From Spongospora subterranea f. sp. subterranea (Eukaryota > Endomyxa: Phytomyxea > Phytomyxea > Plasmodiophorida), in NCBI GenBank assembly GCA_049724395.1, contig JAUGWO010000139.1, positions 105,193 through 169,192 on the forward strand: a stretch of DNA of 64,000 nucleotides, read 5' to 3'. The notes below the pieces were generated by a model. That model made no database searches and was not told where the DNA came from. It saw only the letters and a list, made by a program, of their open reading frames with translations. Made by a program: the position numbers and the translations under genes. This document shows positions 25,392 through 36,675 of the stretch, in pieces; position 1 is the first letter of the stretch, and every line of letters starts with the position of its first letter.

Positions 25392-27255
25392 ATGTTCGGG
25401 TTGGCGGCGCTCGATAATCAGATCGGGCCACGGCAATCAGTGCTGCCGTTGCTCATTGAGGTGAAGGAACTTCTGCAGCAAAACCTCTATACTAGCGCGG
25501 CGCTACTTGGCCAGTTCCTGGTTAGTCAAGCCAAAGGGCAACCACTAGCAAGCACCGAAGATGCACGACTTGAGCAAATCGGTCGGCAGTCTTAGATTTG
25601 AATTTATATTGCAAGTTGCTGAGTATTCTCGTTTGTTAGAGGCTACAGTTTTACTGGGGGATTCATTTCATGGTCTAAAAGAATACCAAAGAGCTATTGG
25701 CAAGTACGAGGGGGCTCTTCAATTGAATCAGCTATATCGGACTATACCGTCAAACGATAATAGATCACTCATCGCCGACTCTATTCGAATGAAAATAGCT
25801 CTGTCCTTAATCAATCTTGGTGCGGACCATGACAAAGGTGCGATTGACGTTCTCGAAGCCATAAGTCAGAAGAGTTTGCAATGCCATCAATTGCTGGCAT
25901 CGCTTTACCAGAAAGCAGGAAGGACCAAAGCCGCTATTTTGGAGTATCGGAAAGTTTTGGAGGGAAATCCAATGGCCATATCTGCCGCCATCGCTTTAAT
26001 CAAAGTCAGTGTCATTTTCAGTTTCGTCATGTCCATAATAAGTCTGAAAACATTTTCAATCAGCTAGGTGTTGATTCATCTACCGTTTCGGCACCATACA
26101 AGAAAAGCACTCATCAATGGATCAGCAACCTATTAGATGCCCATGGCAAATCCGCCCTTCACGAACATCGCTCAGCGTTAGCGACGTTCTCAATGCTCTC
26201 ACTACGATTTCCTAACAATTATAATTTGCTGATACACAAAGCCAGCACTCAATTGCATTTATCGGATGCTGATGACGCCCGCACAACTTTCAGTCTCGCG
26301 CATCAGTGTGACCCTTACGCTTTAGAATTCATGGATATGTATGCTTGGGTTCTCCGAATGAGGAGTCAGGCATCTGAGCTCGGTATTTTCTTCGTGTCCT
26401 CAATTTACTGCTGAGTTGACTGCAATGCTCAGGATCCATTACACAGACTTTGTTAAATCTAGATCAATCGAGACCTGAGCCGTGGGTGGCTGTCGCATTA
26501 TATTGCGATCAACGGGGAGATCGAGAAAGGGGTATGGAAAACTGTTTTCAAATAATTGTGGATGCTCAATTTTGACTGTCATTGCAGCTATCAAGTTCTT
26601 GGACAAGGCGATTTCTCTGGCTCCTCGACATATTGCTGCATATCTAGTCAAGGGATTCATCTCTCTTGCTATGGGCAGCGCTGAAGCGGCAGTACAAGCT
26701 TATAAACAAGCTCATCAGATCGATTGGCGTGAACTTGATGCATATACGGGATTGGTGGAAAGCTATTTGGCATTGCCGCAGTTCAATGATGCATTATTCA
26801 TCGCTAAGGCCGCCATTCAGGCACTTCCTAGAAACGCCAGGGCATTAACTCTCTTTGGTACCGTGCTTTCACGAACTCCTGAAGGTCGCGAAAAAGCGGG
26901 CAAAGCTTTCATGAAGGCACTGTCAATCGATCCGAAGTGTATTGACGCGGTACTTGCTCTAGTCAAATTGTGCATTGCACAAAAGCAGTTTCCGGAAGCT
27001 ATTGCTTTGTTAGAGCAGCATCTCGCTCACCATCCAACTGACGTTATGCACACAAAACTTGCAGGAGTTTATGCTCAAAGTGGCAACATTGATCGCGCCC
27101 TCATTCATTATCATACCGCGCTGAGTCTAACGCCTGAATCACGCTCTGCCCTTTCTGGAATAGAGCGACTTGAGGCCAGTTTAAAAGATCATATGCAATC
27201 CTTTAATACTGAAGAATCATTCGGTGAATCTGATTTCGAACCAGTTTACCAATAA
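25392..27255 (+). CDS. APC7: APC7, TPR subunit of the anaphase-promoting complex
   Basis: TPR scaffold subunit of APC/C. Five exons can be joined in phase: 25392-25581, 25616-26004, 26064-26382, 26433-26531 and 26588-27255. The first intron would be only 34 nt (GTCGGC to CAAG). Recognisable APC7 features are LLGDSFHGLKEYQRAIGKYE, LASLYQKAGRTKAAILEYRK, THQWISNLLDAHGKSALH, DPYALEFMDMYAWVLRM, RPEPWVAVALYCDQRGD, KAISLAPRHIAAYLVKG, LTLFGTVLSRTPEGREKAGK and a closing YHTALSLTPESRSALSGIERL. Length is close to 530 residues, normal for the family. It converges on BBS1, 88 bp between stops. Together with CDC20 it places an activator and a subunit of the same complex side by side. Confidence 0.9.
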
Positions 27256-27343
27256 TTATATATTTGACATTGTATTTTCATATTTATCTCAAATATTAAC
27301 AGTATAGATTTTGTCTGGGTTTATTTTGGAATTGCGTGCTCGG

Positions 27344-29388
27344 CTATAATTTCGAGTCCGTTAATGGCATAACGACTACAGCATTAATGATCGGCATTGA
27401 CGAGTTGGGAGCGCAAACTATAATCCTAATCTCTCTCGCCGACTCTAATGTGCTTGTTGATGCGATTACAGTGATATCTGTATGAAAGTTCACGGATGGC
27501 ACGATAATCGGGATATTCATGCAGGATTTATCAGTTGAATACAATTTCTGGTCAAAATATAAGCTTACTGGAACGTTAAATAATGCAGCATTGCTGTTAT
27601 TCTTGAATGTCAACCTTATTTTGAACTTAGGGCCCATACCCAGTACTTGGACGCTTAGGCGAAGATTGGACCCAACATTTGATATGGTCCCTTGCCCTTT
27701 AGTGATTACTTTGATGAATTCCCGAGCTGTTGAAAGTCGCAAGAGGGCAAGGTCGCGCTGAAATACTAAGTGCATTTTGGCAGCATTTTCTCTCTCGCGA
27801 TTCATTTGATCGACATATAATTGAGTTCGCTTGGGAATTTGCAACAGATGATCTTGTTCAACTGATGATCCTCCGTTGTTCCCAGCTGTTGGTTTAGAAT
27901 CTAGTTGAGCCTGCCTTTGTAATATTTTTACGACGATGGATCCAGATACCGTGACCATGATCAAGGTCGCATCTTCTCTACCGCATTGACCAAACTTCAT
28001 AGATACAACTGCAGAGCCTGCGCTGACAGAAGCCAGCACTTGGTTGCCATCGTAGAGACGTACCTTTTTAGCAAATCAGAATAATTTTTTTAACACGATT
28101 CAGTGGTGCAAACCGACCTCCCCATTGCTAAGAGCAATCATTGCACCGTGCAGTACAGATGCGCGTTTCAATTGGAATTTAGAAAACGCAGTGATAGTAT
28201 GGGGAAGCTGGACGGTGAAAGTCAGGCTACCTTTCACATTATATCCATAAAATGCATCATTCATGCATGCAACGAGGACGTGCTTCGCAAATACAAGCAC
28301 GCCGCACACTTCACTCTCAGTCTCGATGACGTTGCCCGCCGTTTTTCCGTTCTTGATTGAATAAACTCGACAGTTGCGACATCCAACCACAATGCGATAA
28401 TTTACGTCAAAAACCCCGGATGTGTCTAAAAAGGCGGGAACGCTTCCAATGTCGATCTGACCGGTCATTGTTTGAGAACAACATTCAACATTTTGAAAGT
28501 TATGTACCTGCTTGGCAATTTTCATTGCGGTTTGGGTCAGAATGATGATGTGCCCTGATTCTGTGCCAAGTACGGCAAGACTTACCGCCCGCTCCTCTTC
28601 TGATGATTTGTTCAACGACGACATGCACGTTATTGGAGACGAATCTTGTAAGGAAGTTTCTTTAACAGACCGGACATACGAACTACGAGCTGATGGATTA
28701 TCGAATTGGTAGCAACCGTTTGGAGCGCGAACAAAGATTTGTTCCATTATGCGATAATATTGATAATTCATTTGCAGCAGAGTCAGCAGTTACTGAATCA
28801 TTCTGTAGACGCATCCATATATCTGCTTCTTCAACAGATGGATCAATCGGCGGCACGATGAACTTATAAAACGGCCTGTTTCTAGCGTCATTGTTTGTTC
28901 AATGTTTGAGTTTTAAAAAGAAACTTGCCTCAGATTCCTATATATATAAAGGGTGGGCCCCGATGCAATCGCTATCATAGGAATCTGTGGAGTCCCAACT
29001 TCATGATAAAGAGCCTCGATTGCTGTGGGTTCGTCGAGGAGGGACATTTCCGATATGATGGTCTTCCCCTTAAAAACCCTCAACAAACGGTTGCTTTGGG
29101 CGATCATGATCTTGAAATCTCCATCCCCTGTTAGGTCTGCGGTTATCAAACAACCAGGAGATATGCGAACATTTGCCAGAGGATCTTCCCATGCGTTGAG
29201 CCACGTTTTTTGCGCCGTTTGCGCATTCTAAAATGATGTTGAAAAATCGTTTGAAATTTTGGCTTGCTACATACGGAGCCTATAGTCAAGGACTGTTTCT
29301 TTGGCAAGCTGTGATTGCCGTACAGATCGGTTTGTTCCGCGATCGTTTTACCTCCTTCCTGACTGGATCTCACCTGTGTGTCCGACAT
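27344..29388 (-). CDS. BBS1: BBS1, BBSome subunit
   Basis: Component of the BBSome, the cargo adaptor for intraflagellar transport. A tiny first exon (MSDTQ, from 29388) joins after about 160 nt to NAQTAQKTWLNAWEDPLANV. The N-terminal beta-propeller has CLITADLTGDGDFKIMI, MIAIASGPTLYIYRNLR and AVSLAVLGTESGHIIIL, then VFDVNYRIVVGCRNCRVYSI. After the propeller come RLYDGNQVLASVSAG, KFGQCGREDATLIMVT, RTQLYVDQMNRERENA and the GAE domain (VLGMGPKFKIRLTFKN). These match animal BBS1 along its length. The intron 28928-28876 has a GC donor (GAG|GCAAGT). A 43-nt intron near 28.70-28.75 kb restores the frame before RSSYVRSVKE. It ends 88 bp from the APC7 stop. Confidence 0.93.
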
Positions 29389-29679
29389 AAGGTTCTGGAA
29401 ACGTCTTTGCAGAAGGAGTTGAATAATGACAAGTTCTCGTGTAGAGCTATAGACAAGAGAGGCCGCATCGCTACAGGTTATGGGTTACGAAACATATACA
29501 CACTGCTATACGATTCATCCCTCAGATTCACATCCGCGTCCACACAGCACCGCGTCTGCAACAATACCAATTTTAATCGAAGCGGTTGAATGCCACATGA
29601 GGTTTATTATGAATAGCATCCCATATTAAAGACAATACTAAAATTCAACACAATTTATACACAGTAGATCCATTGTTCA

Positions 29680-30228
29680 TCAATCGTTTTCGGATGTGAT
29701 ACCAAGCGACTTTCGTAAGCGAAATCGACGGACACGTTCACGAACGCCTGCCCGGATCTTTTCCAACCTTAGCTGTTTGTCGGATTCAGGAAGAGATTGT
29801 AAACGTTCTCTTTGTCTGAGAATATATATGAAAACACGCAAAGAGGAAATGCAAACGTCCTACATTATTCGGTACTTCCTCATGTACTCTCGTTTGTATA
29901 TTGCATCGGTCTTGGATAAGTTATTTTCTGCCTTCATAACAGCCCCACCGCCAGAAATTTGGGAAGGCGCCGGTATAGATTCCGACATAGACATGCTAGC
30001 TTCTATGCTTGAGGCATCTCCTCTTGTCTTTTGATTGGTTTGATGATTACATCTTGCCACCGTCCGCAATGTTGACTTGGTTGCCCTTTTCCCGGGCTGA
30101 TCAACGACAAGTTTAGGGTTGTGTTGAACTGCTTTTTGAGTAGGCATGCATCGTTTCCGACGAGATCTTCGAAGTTCCCTGGCTTCCTCGCTGCTGGTAT
30201 TTGACAGTGCGGCAACCGAACACACCAT
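29680..30228 (-). CDS. Small highly basic protein, unknown
   Basis: Two exons joined by a clean intron of about 47 nt (AT|GTAGGACG to TTCTCAG) around 29.82-29.86 kb give a protein of about 167 residues. The N half is rich in Arg/Lys (LRRSRRKRCMPTQK) and Ser. The C half is a strongly basic predicted helix, KREYMRKYRI then QRERLQSLPESDKQLRLEK, IRAGVRERVRRFRLRKSLG. No cysteine or zinc pattern and no leucine zipper of proper spacing was seen. A nucleic-acid-binding or nucleolar role is a guess from charge only. It starts upstream of nothing else, about 380 nt from the MscL-like stop. Confidence 0.55.
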
Positions 30229-30606
30229 AATGTAACCGACCTGATTAAAGTGAAATCATACTCGAGCGTTATGGCTTGTTATTGCTTTGATAAAGTGGGT
30301 TACACTATGTAACGACAGTATCTTAAGTTCCTAACTCTATGCCAGGTAACAGAGTAATACGGTGACTGTTATTCGAGGGTCACTGACTGGGCATCACTTC
30401 ACTCCTGGCTTCGTTACCTCGCATCAGGCCGGCAGCACTCCACATGATGCGCCAGGCCCAAGATCATTCAATCACCCAGTGCTACGCCTGATATTAGAGC
30501 ACCATTCATGAGGAACACGGTTTCAAATAAGCTCTTTGCTTTGGATGGAGTTTGCCTATGCTGTTTTGTTTGACATTACTGTGAATGGCCAAGCAACTTA
30601 GTTTAA
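30229..30606. other. Intergenic
   Basis: About 380 nt, richer in G and C around 30400-30470 (a CCGGC- and CAGG-rich patch) than the flanks. I checked for a tRNA-like or other RNA shape and found none I can support. Confidence 0.4.
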
Positions 30607-31413
30607 TTAGTAGTTATGAAGGTTTTTCCCATGCAGTTGTTCGATGACCTCAGGCTGGACCTCCGAAGTACAATATGGGCATTTTGCTGCACATGTGGAT
30701 ATTACGCTGTCGCAGAATGGGCAAGTTCGTTGACTTAATCGAATCTCGGCAAAGGTCGAATTGTACACTGCATGGCCATTCATATCACAATCCATTTGGG
30801 GAGCAGTTTGTTTTTCATTACCGTTGGCGACAATATATACTGCTAAGATAAGTATGGAAGCATTTAAACATGCCTGGAAGAATGCACCCCAATTCCTGCA
30901 ATGCAATTGGAAAACAACAAAAATGGAAGAGTTTGTATACTTACAATGTCACAGCCCCTGCTTTGGCCGCTATCACAAATGGAATACTCTTAAAACTGAT
31001 AGGATACAAAGCTGAGAAACAACTGACCCATTTCCACCGAATCATAAGAGCATATGGTAGCAGGCGGTCCACATTGGAGAACGATAAACATATTTTTCAA
31101 CATTCCTTCTATGGCTACATTATTTGTGTCATTCACTCCGAAACAGTATTTGGTTGTATGGTCATACGCAAAAAGAACGAAACAGTCGGGGCAACAAGGT
31201 TATCAGCGAGGGATTTGACTAAGCTTGAAAAACACCCAGCGACAACCTAACACGACAGTAAAGGCACTTTCTATCATTGTACTCAACAATATTTACCAAA
31301 CCCATACTCATATCGAAAACCTTCCCCGTGCCAACCAATTTGAGTAAGCCACCAAAAAACGACGCCACCCGGCGATGCGCCTTTTGTTCAAAGGAGCCAT
31401 CAACACCCCTCAT
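30607..31413 (-). CDS. MscL-like mechanosensitive channel with C-terminal zinc ribbon
   Basis: Pieces fit a large-conductance mechanosensitive channel. Exon 1 has FFGGLLKLVGTGKVFDMSMG (the conserved first transmembrane entry). After a 50-nt intron comes VVAGCFSSLVKSLADNLVAP. A later exon has IPFVIAAKAGAVTL, spliced in phase (ACATT|GTAAGT to TTGCAG) to NWGAFFQACLNASILILAVY, the second membrane helix. The C terminus is a double CxxC zinc ribbon, CPFC-x8-CAAKCPYC, ending HGKNLHNY. MscL proteins gate in response to membrane tension, and some eukaryotic ones carry a similar ribbon. The exon between 31.06 and 31.19 kb (the loop) is not resolved. ATG 31413 is the best start, though an upstream exon is possible. 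Confidence 0.72.
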
Positions 31414-31635
31414 GAGAGTGTGTTCCTTCAGCAATTCCTGGGCGATCTCAATCGGTCGTAAGTATCATAAGCAGACTGTGCATTTACGCAATTATTTTTG
31501 TATTTTAATGTCGTGAAGATGACTAAAATTCATTCCCTTCACTCGGAGCTGCTTGCCTTGTTTCCTCGGTATCGCCAAGCCTATGAAAAGGTATGGAATA
31601 TCAAACGATTGACCAATTTGAAAATGGTGATAATC

Positions 31636-33573
31636 CTACGAAGGTAAGATTGAGTCTTGAGGATTGCCAGTCTGAATCCCGGGCATATCACCAGTAAAAT
31701 TGGTGATAGTGGATCGCTTCCGATGAATCGGCGGAGACACACCCTTTGAGGCTATTATCGATTCGTACATATTGTGCGCTTGTCGAGATTGAAGATAATT
31801 CATCCACAGTTGATTATTTGTTTTGTTTTGGAGATATCTCTCGAATGCTCCGGTTCTCATAGTAGCTAAAACTTCGTTTTGGGCTGCTTTGAATACCAAC
31901 ATATCAATTGGCTTCCATTTCTGTACTGGGTCCAATGATTGCGACTTTTCATGCACCACTTCAATTTTGATACCAGCAATACTGACTCGGCGCTTGAAGG
32001 TAAGCTGTGAATAAAAATCACTCATAGTTTCGGGCAGGAAAATTCCGATCTACCAGCCGCCTATCAGACCGTAATTATAACTCAAATCGTATAGACTTAC
32101 AGGGGCATTTGGCGCTAAATACATCTAGAAAGTAGAACGTTTTAGTCATCAGCAGAAGAATCGAAGTTGCTTACTTGATAAATTGCGTCAGCGGCTTCAG
32201 CGACATCGGTGTCGGTAGAAGTAGGAGCCACTCGGCATAAGTCATTAATTGCTTTCCAAAATAACAAATTTTCTGAAAACGACCAAACAATTTAGTTGTC
32301 AATAAGAAGTTTGAATCATACCATTGGACGTACCGACACAGAGCTCCTTCTGAAGATACTCTCGAAAAGAGGAGAACCCTTCAGCAGTGGAGAGAAATCC
32401 TTCGAATATCAAATGAGCATCCGGCACATCAACACGACGGTGGCGACGTTGAGTGCTCTTCAACTCTTTCACGATAGGTTGAGTAACCAGGAGCATGAAA
32501 CCACCGGGAGCGAAAAACATGATCAATAGGAGCTCGCTGAGGTGCCAACCAGGTTTTTTGAGATCTCGATCGACGAAATTTTCAATGATCCAAAGCAAAG
32601 CGAACGAGATCAACGAATATATTGTAACATGCATAACATTTCGCTTTAGACCGAGCTCGTCGACGAACACTCGTAGACGAAATATTAAAATCAATACGAC
32701 GATGAGGAATAACGCGGTCTTTACTGAACCGAGTAAGCTGAGTCGATAACATGTGATATCATTCATCCTGCGACATTCAACAGTATCCACGAGGTATGAA
32801 TCATCAGATTCAGTGATTATGATTAGGACGCAAACACTCATGACGGCAAAACTCATGAATATAACGATCAGAGAAAACTTAAGTGAAAGGGTGAATTTGC
32901 ACCAATCGATCCATTTGATCATCTCTGAAACGGCTTTATCCTTCTCGACATCGGTCAACTGCAATGATTCTCCCAACTGGCCAATACCAATCCTCTTCTT
33001 ATTCATGTTGAATATCGCTGACAGTGAAAGAACAATAATAGCCAAACACGACTGGACAATGTCATTGAAGGTAATCTTGGCAATCATACCGGTGATTCCA
33101 ACCCATCGATAACTCAAAGGTAAGGCATGCAGGACGCATGAGATTATCATGTCGAGAAGATAAGATATGCTAACGATCATGAGAATGTCTGGCCGGCGAC
33201 ACCTTACAGCATGAAGATTCCTCGACCTAACAAGTATGATGATGCTTGGCACTAAATATGCAATCGAAGCAGCTAATGAGAATAAATACACGAATTGGTA
33301 TGCTTCCATGCGAAATAAACTTGGAATATCAAGCGTATCACTTCTGAAAGCGAAGATGGGCTTGTACACGGTTGGATCAGGCTGAAAAATATCTAGTTGT
33401 TATTAGTTGGGGACACGTCTTTAGGGAATTTGTGCAGGATTTGTCGGCCGTCCATACCGTGTAAAAAAAAAGGCGATTTTCATATACCGTGCAGGTAACG
33501 GAGACGAAACCTCAGAGAAAACAGCAACAATAGTATTGACCTCTTTATCATCATTTGAGCTGGACGGAGTCAT
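31636..33573 (-). CDS. Seven-transmembrane receptor fused to an RGS domain
   Basis: The large exon (33.38-32.33 kb) encodes seven hydrophobic helices, for example FVYLFSLAASIAYLVPSIII, LMIVSISYLLDMIISCVLHA, LKFSLIVIFMSFAVMSVCVL and LLLIMFFAPGGFMLLVTQPI. The RGS domain follows in small exons: FSSFREYLQKELCV, spliced (G|GTACGT) to ENLLFWKAINDLCRVAP, then DAIYQ, MYLAPNAPV, and PIDMLVFKAAQNEVLATMRT with FERYLQNK. RGS domains speed GTP hydrolysis by G-alpha. 7TM-RGS fusions are known in plants (AtRGS1), some fungi and protists. A first exon MTPSSSNDDKEVNTIVAVFSE at 33573 can join in phase to PDPTVYKPIF through an intron of about 125 nt. The tail after the RGS domain is short and polar. Confidence 0.82.
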
Positions 33574-34384
33574 TCAAAATTTGCACGCGTAGCACGCTCA
33601 ACTGGAGAACCCGTTGAATACTGACCGTAATTCAATCGAATGCATCCCTGGGATTTCTCCGGAAATGTTCCAAAGGCAAGGGAGCCAGCGCCAACGTAAA
33701 CACGAGCTGGTTCTGGAACCTTCTCTATATATTTCTACAAGGTTGAATTCACAGTGATATTTTGTCAACCATTCTTTCTGTTATAAAAAATCCGGTCGAC
33801 TACTGAAGCAGCTTCCGTGCCACAGCCAAAGATTAACACCGGCTAGGCCACAAACCTCTGTTTTCAAGAATCTGATGAACCATTTACTGGACGCCATCTA
33901 TCATTTGAAGATTGTGCTCCGTTGACAAACCAGCCGCTCTTGAGATTCTTTACGTTCATGCCTCTATGTGATGAATTGATTGGGTTTACAGTCAAAGCAT
34001 CAGGAGATGCTGGATCCTAACGCGTTGCTTGCATTTGATATTTTAGCTAATCATAATGCGTTTGATCCTGATGCTTTGATTATCAACCGCCTCAATTTAT
34101 AAAATGGAGGACAGACCGTCAAAAATCTGAGAAGCAGCTGTTTCGTCAATAACGGTATATGCAGATTGGGAACGTTATGATAATCGCCTGCTTTGCAACA
34201 CTATTCTTTTTCAGTCTTTACAAAACGATTCCTGGGATTTGTTGTGGACTTGATCTGTCGACGCTATAACTCAGCATCAGTAAATGCATGAATTGCGGCC
34301 CTGCTCTAATCTGCCATTTTTGCCAAACACGACAAAACGGATCATACCCAGAACATTCTGATGCGGAAACCGATAATTGGTTTG

Positions 34385-34392
34385 GAAAATTC
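34385..34392. promoter_or_regulatory. Heat-shock-element-like site
   Basis: GAAAATTC followed two bases later by GA, that is GAAnnTTCnnGA, about 320 bp upstream of the HSP70 start. It fits the inverted GAA units bound by heat-shock factor, but one such site can arise by chance. Confidence 0.35.
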
Positions 34393-34571
34393 CAGACCTG
34401 TTCTTTACAGTCGGGCTCAGCCAGTCCAAGGACTGTCCAAGGGCATTTGGTGAAGAGGCTGCAGTCACAAATGTACAGTACTGTAAGACCGCAACCCGTT
34501 GTCCGAACTTGACTTTGGCCACGGATTTCTTCTACAGCACGGGTTTTCCCGGCACATTCCGAAAGGGTTGA

Positions 34572-34579
34572 GAAGGTTC
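34572..34579. promoter_or_regulatory. Heat-shock-element-like site
   Basis: GAAGGTTC, a second GAAnnTTC unit about 130 bp upstream of the HSP70 start codon, at a usual promoter distance. A nearby TTCCGAAA has off-register spacing. Support is motif-only. Confidence 0.35.
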
Positions 34580-34707
34580 CAAACCGCATTGAGAATTCGG
34601 GTCAGACTTTGGTAAAGGCCGTAGACTGAAACTGGTCGGAGCGGATATACCGCATTCTTCATTCCGAACTTGATCATCTATTGTCAACAACACAAGCTAC
34701 CACAAAC

Positions 34708-36675
34708 ATGTCTGAGAAAAAGGTTTCCGGACCGGCCATCGGTATCGACTTGGGCACAACCTACTCTTGTGTCGGGTGCTGGAAGAACGGCGCCGTCGAA
34801 ATCATCGCCAACGACCAGGGAAACCGTACCACCCCGTCGTACGTCGCTTTCACCGACTGTGAGCGTTTGATTGGTGAGGCTGCCAAGAACCAGGCTGCTC
34901 GTAACCCAGAAAACACCATTTTCGATGCCAAGCGTCTTATCGGCCGCAAGTTCAAGGATGACATTGTCCAGTCTGACATGAAGCTATGGCCATTTAAGGT
35001 CGTCGAGATGGACTCTGGTCGCCCAGCCATCCGTGTCACCTACAAGAACGAAGTGCAAACCTTCTACCCTGAAGAAGTTTCGTCCATGGTCCTGTCCAAG
35101 ATGAAGGAGACTGCTGAAGCCTACCTCGGCGAGACTGTCAACCATGCCGTCATCACTGTTCCTGCCTACTTCAACGACTCGCAGCGCCAGGCTACCAAGG
35201 ACGCTGGTATGATCGCCGGACTCAACGTCCTCCGTATCATCAACGAGCCCACCGCCGCTGCTATTGCCTATGGTCTAGACAAGAACTCCAAGACTGAGAT
35301 GAATGTTTTGATTTTCGATCTTGGTGGTGGTACGTTTGATGTGTCGATCCTCACTATTGAAGATGGTATCTTTGAAGTCAAGGCCACTGCTGGTGACACC
35401 CATCTTGGTGGAGAAGATTTCGACAACCGTCTGGTCCAGCACTTCGCCGAGGAGTTCAAGCGTAAGACCAAGAAGGATGTCCATGGCAACCACCGTGCTC
35501 TTCGCCGTCTTCGTACTCAGTGCGAACGTGCCAAGCGCATTTTGTCTTCATCTACCCAGGCTGCCGTCGAAATCGATTCCCTCGTTGACGGTATTGACTT
35601 CAACTCTTCCATCACTCGTGCTCGTTTCGAAGCTCTCTGTGCCGACTACTTCAAGGATACCCAGATCCCAGTTGAGAAGGTTCTTCGTGATTCTAAATTC
35701 AGCAAGGGCGACATCGATGAGATTGTCCTGGTTGGTGGTTCCACCCGTATCCCCAAGGTTCAGGAGATGATCAAGGAATTCTTCAACAACAAGGAACTGT
35801 GCAAGTCGATCAACCCAGATGAAGCCGTTGCCTGTGGTGCGTCCGTGCAGGCCGCCATTCTCAGCGGTGACTCAAGCGAAGAAACTTCCAAGATTTTGCT
35901 GCTTGATGTTTCTCCTCTGTCCCTCGGAATTGAAACCGCTGGAGGTGTCATGACCAACTTGATCCCACGTAACACCACTGTTCCATGCAAGAAGCAGCAG
36001 ATCTTCTCAACCTACGCTGATAACCAGCCTGGTGTATTGATTCAAGTCTTCGAAGGAGAACGCCCATTGACCAAGGATAACAACATTCTGGGCAAGTTCG
36101 AACTCTCCGGAATTCCTCCAGCTCCCCGTGGTGTTCCCCAGATTGAAGTCACCTTTGACGTTGACGCCAACGGTATCCTGAATGTCAGCGCTGAGGACAA
36201 GTCCACTGGAAAGAAACAGAAGATCACGATCACCAACGACAAGGGCCGTCTCAACAAAGAGGACATTGAAGCCATGATTCGCGACGCTGAGAAGTACAAG
36301 AACGAGGACGCTCAGCTTCGCAAGAAGGTCGAGGCTCGCAACGGTCTTGAGAACTACGCTTACTCGATGAGGAACTCCGTTGACGACGAGAAGCTCAAGG
36401 ACAAGATCTCCGACGAAGACAAGTCCAAGATCTCAACTGCCGTCACCGATGCTTTGAAATGGATCGAGACTCACTCCGAGTCCGAAATCGAAGAGTTCGA
36501 AGCCAAGCAGAAGGAGTTGGAGGCTATTTGCAACCCGATCTTGACCAAGGTTTACCAATCTGCTGGCGCTGAAGGCGGTATGCCATCTGGAATGCCCGGA
36601 GGTATGCCCGATTTCGGTCAAGCAGCTGGATCCAAGCCCTCCGGTCCAGGCCCGAAGATCGAAGAAGTCGACTAA
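34708..36675 (+). CDS. HSP70: Cytosolic HSP70 chaperone
   Basis: Intronless, about 655 residues, complete. The ATP-binding domain has [67 protein letters not shown] and [15 protein letters not shown], all signature motifs. The substrate-binding domain has [40 protein letters not shown] and [11 protein letters not shown]. The tail has [14 protein letters not shown] repeats and ends EEVD, the docking site for TPR co-chaperones, which marks a cytosolic form. ATG 34708 ([12 protein letters not shown]) is preferred; the frame is open a little upstream but without ATG. Codon use is strongly biased to C-ending codons compared with neighbouring genes, as expected for high expression. Confidence 0.98.
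   Translation: MSEKKVSGPAIGIDLGTTYSCVGCWKNGAVEIIANDQGNRTTPSYVAFTDCERLIGEAAKNQAARNPENTIFDAKRLIGRKFKDDIVQSDMKLWPFKVVEMDSGRPAIRVTYKNEVQTFYPEEVSSMVLSKMKETAEAYLGETVNHAVITVPAYFNDSQRQATKDAGMIAGLNVLRIINEPTAAAIAYGLDKNSKTEMNVLIFDLGGGTFDVSILTIEDGIFEVKATAGDTHLGGEDFDNRLVQHFAEEFKRKTKKDVHGNHRALRRLRTQCERAKRILSSSTQAAVEIDSLVDGIDFNSSITRARFEALCADYFKDTQIPVEKVLRDSKFSKGDIDEIVLVGGSTRIPKVQEMIKEFFNNKELCKSINPDEAVACGASVQAAILSGDSSEETSKILLLDVSPLSLGIETAGGVMTNLIPRNTTVPCKKQQIFSTYADNQPGVLIQVFEGERPLTKDNNILGKFELSGIPPAPRGVPQIEVTFDVDANGILNVSAEDKSTGKKQKITITNDKGRLNKEDIEAMIRDAEKYKNEDAQLRKKVEARNGLENYAYSMRNSVDDEKLKDKISDEDKSKISTAVTDALKWIETHSESEIEEFEAKQKELEAICNPILTKVYQSAGAEGGMPSGMPGGMPDFGQAAGSKPSGPGPKIEEVD

Larger units (their letters stand above)
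33574..34707. other. Intergenic, includes HSP70 upstream region
   Basis: About 1.1 kb between the divergent receptor and HSP70 genes. No protein frame is convincing. Two GAAnnTTC sites occur upstream of HSP70 and are listed separately. The sequence TCCGAACTTGA occurs near 34502 and, as TTCCGAACTTGA, near 34661, just before the coding region. Confidence 0.5.

Noticed and set aside
29680-30228. bZIP transcription factor for the small basic protein
   Set aside because: The basic helix lacks the N-x7-R signature and leucines at heptad spacing.
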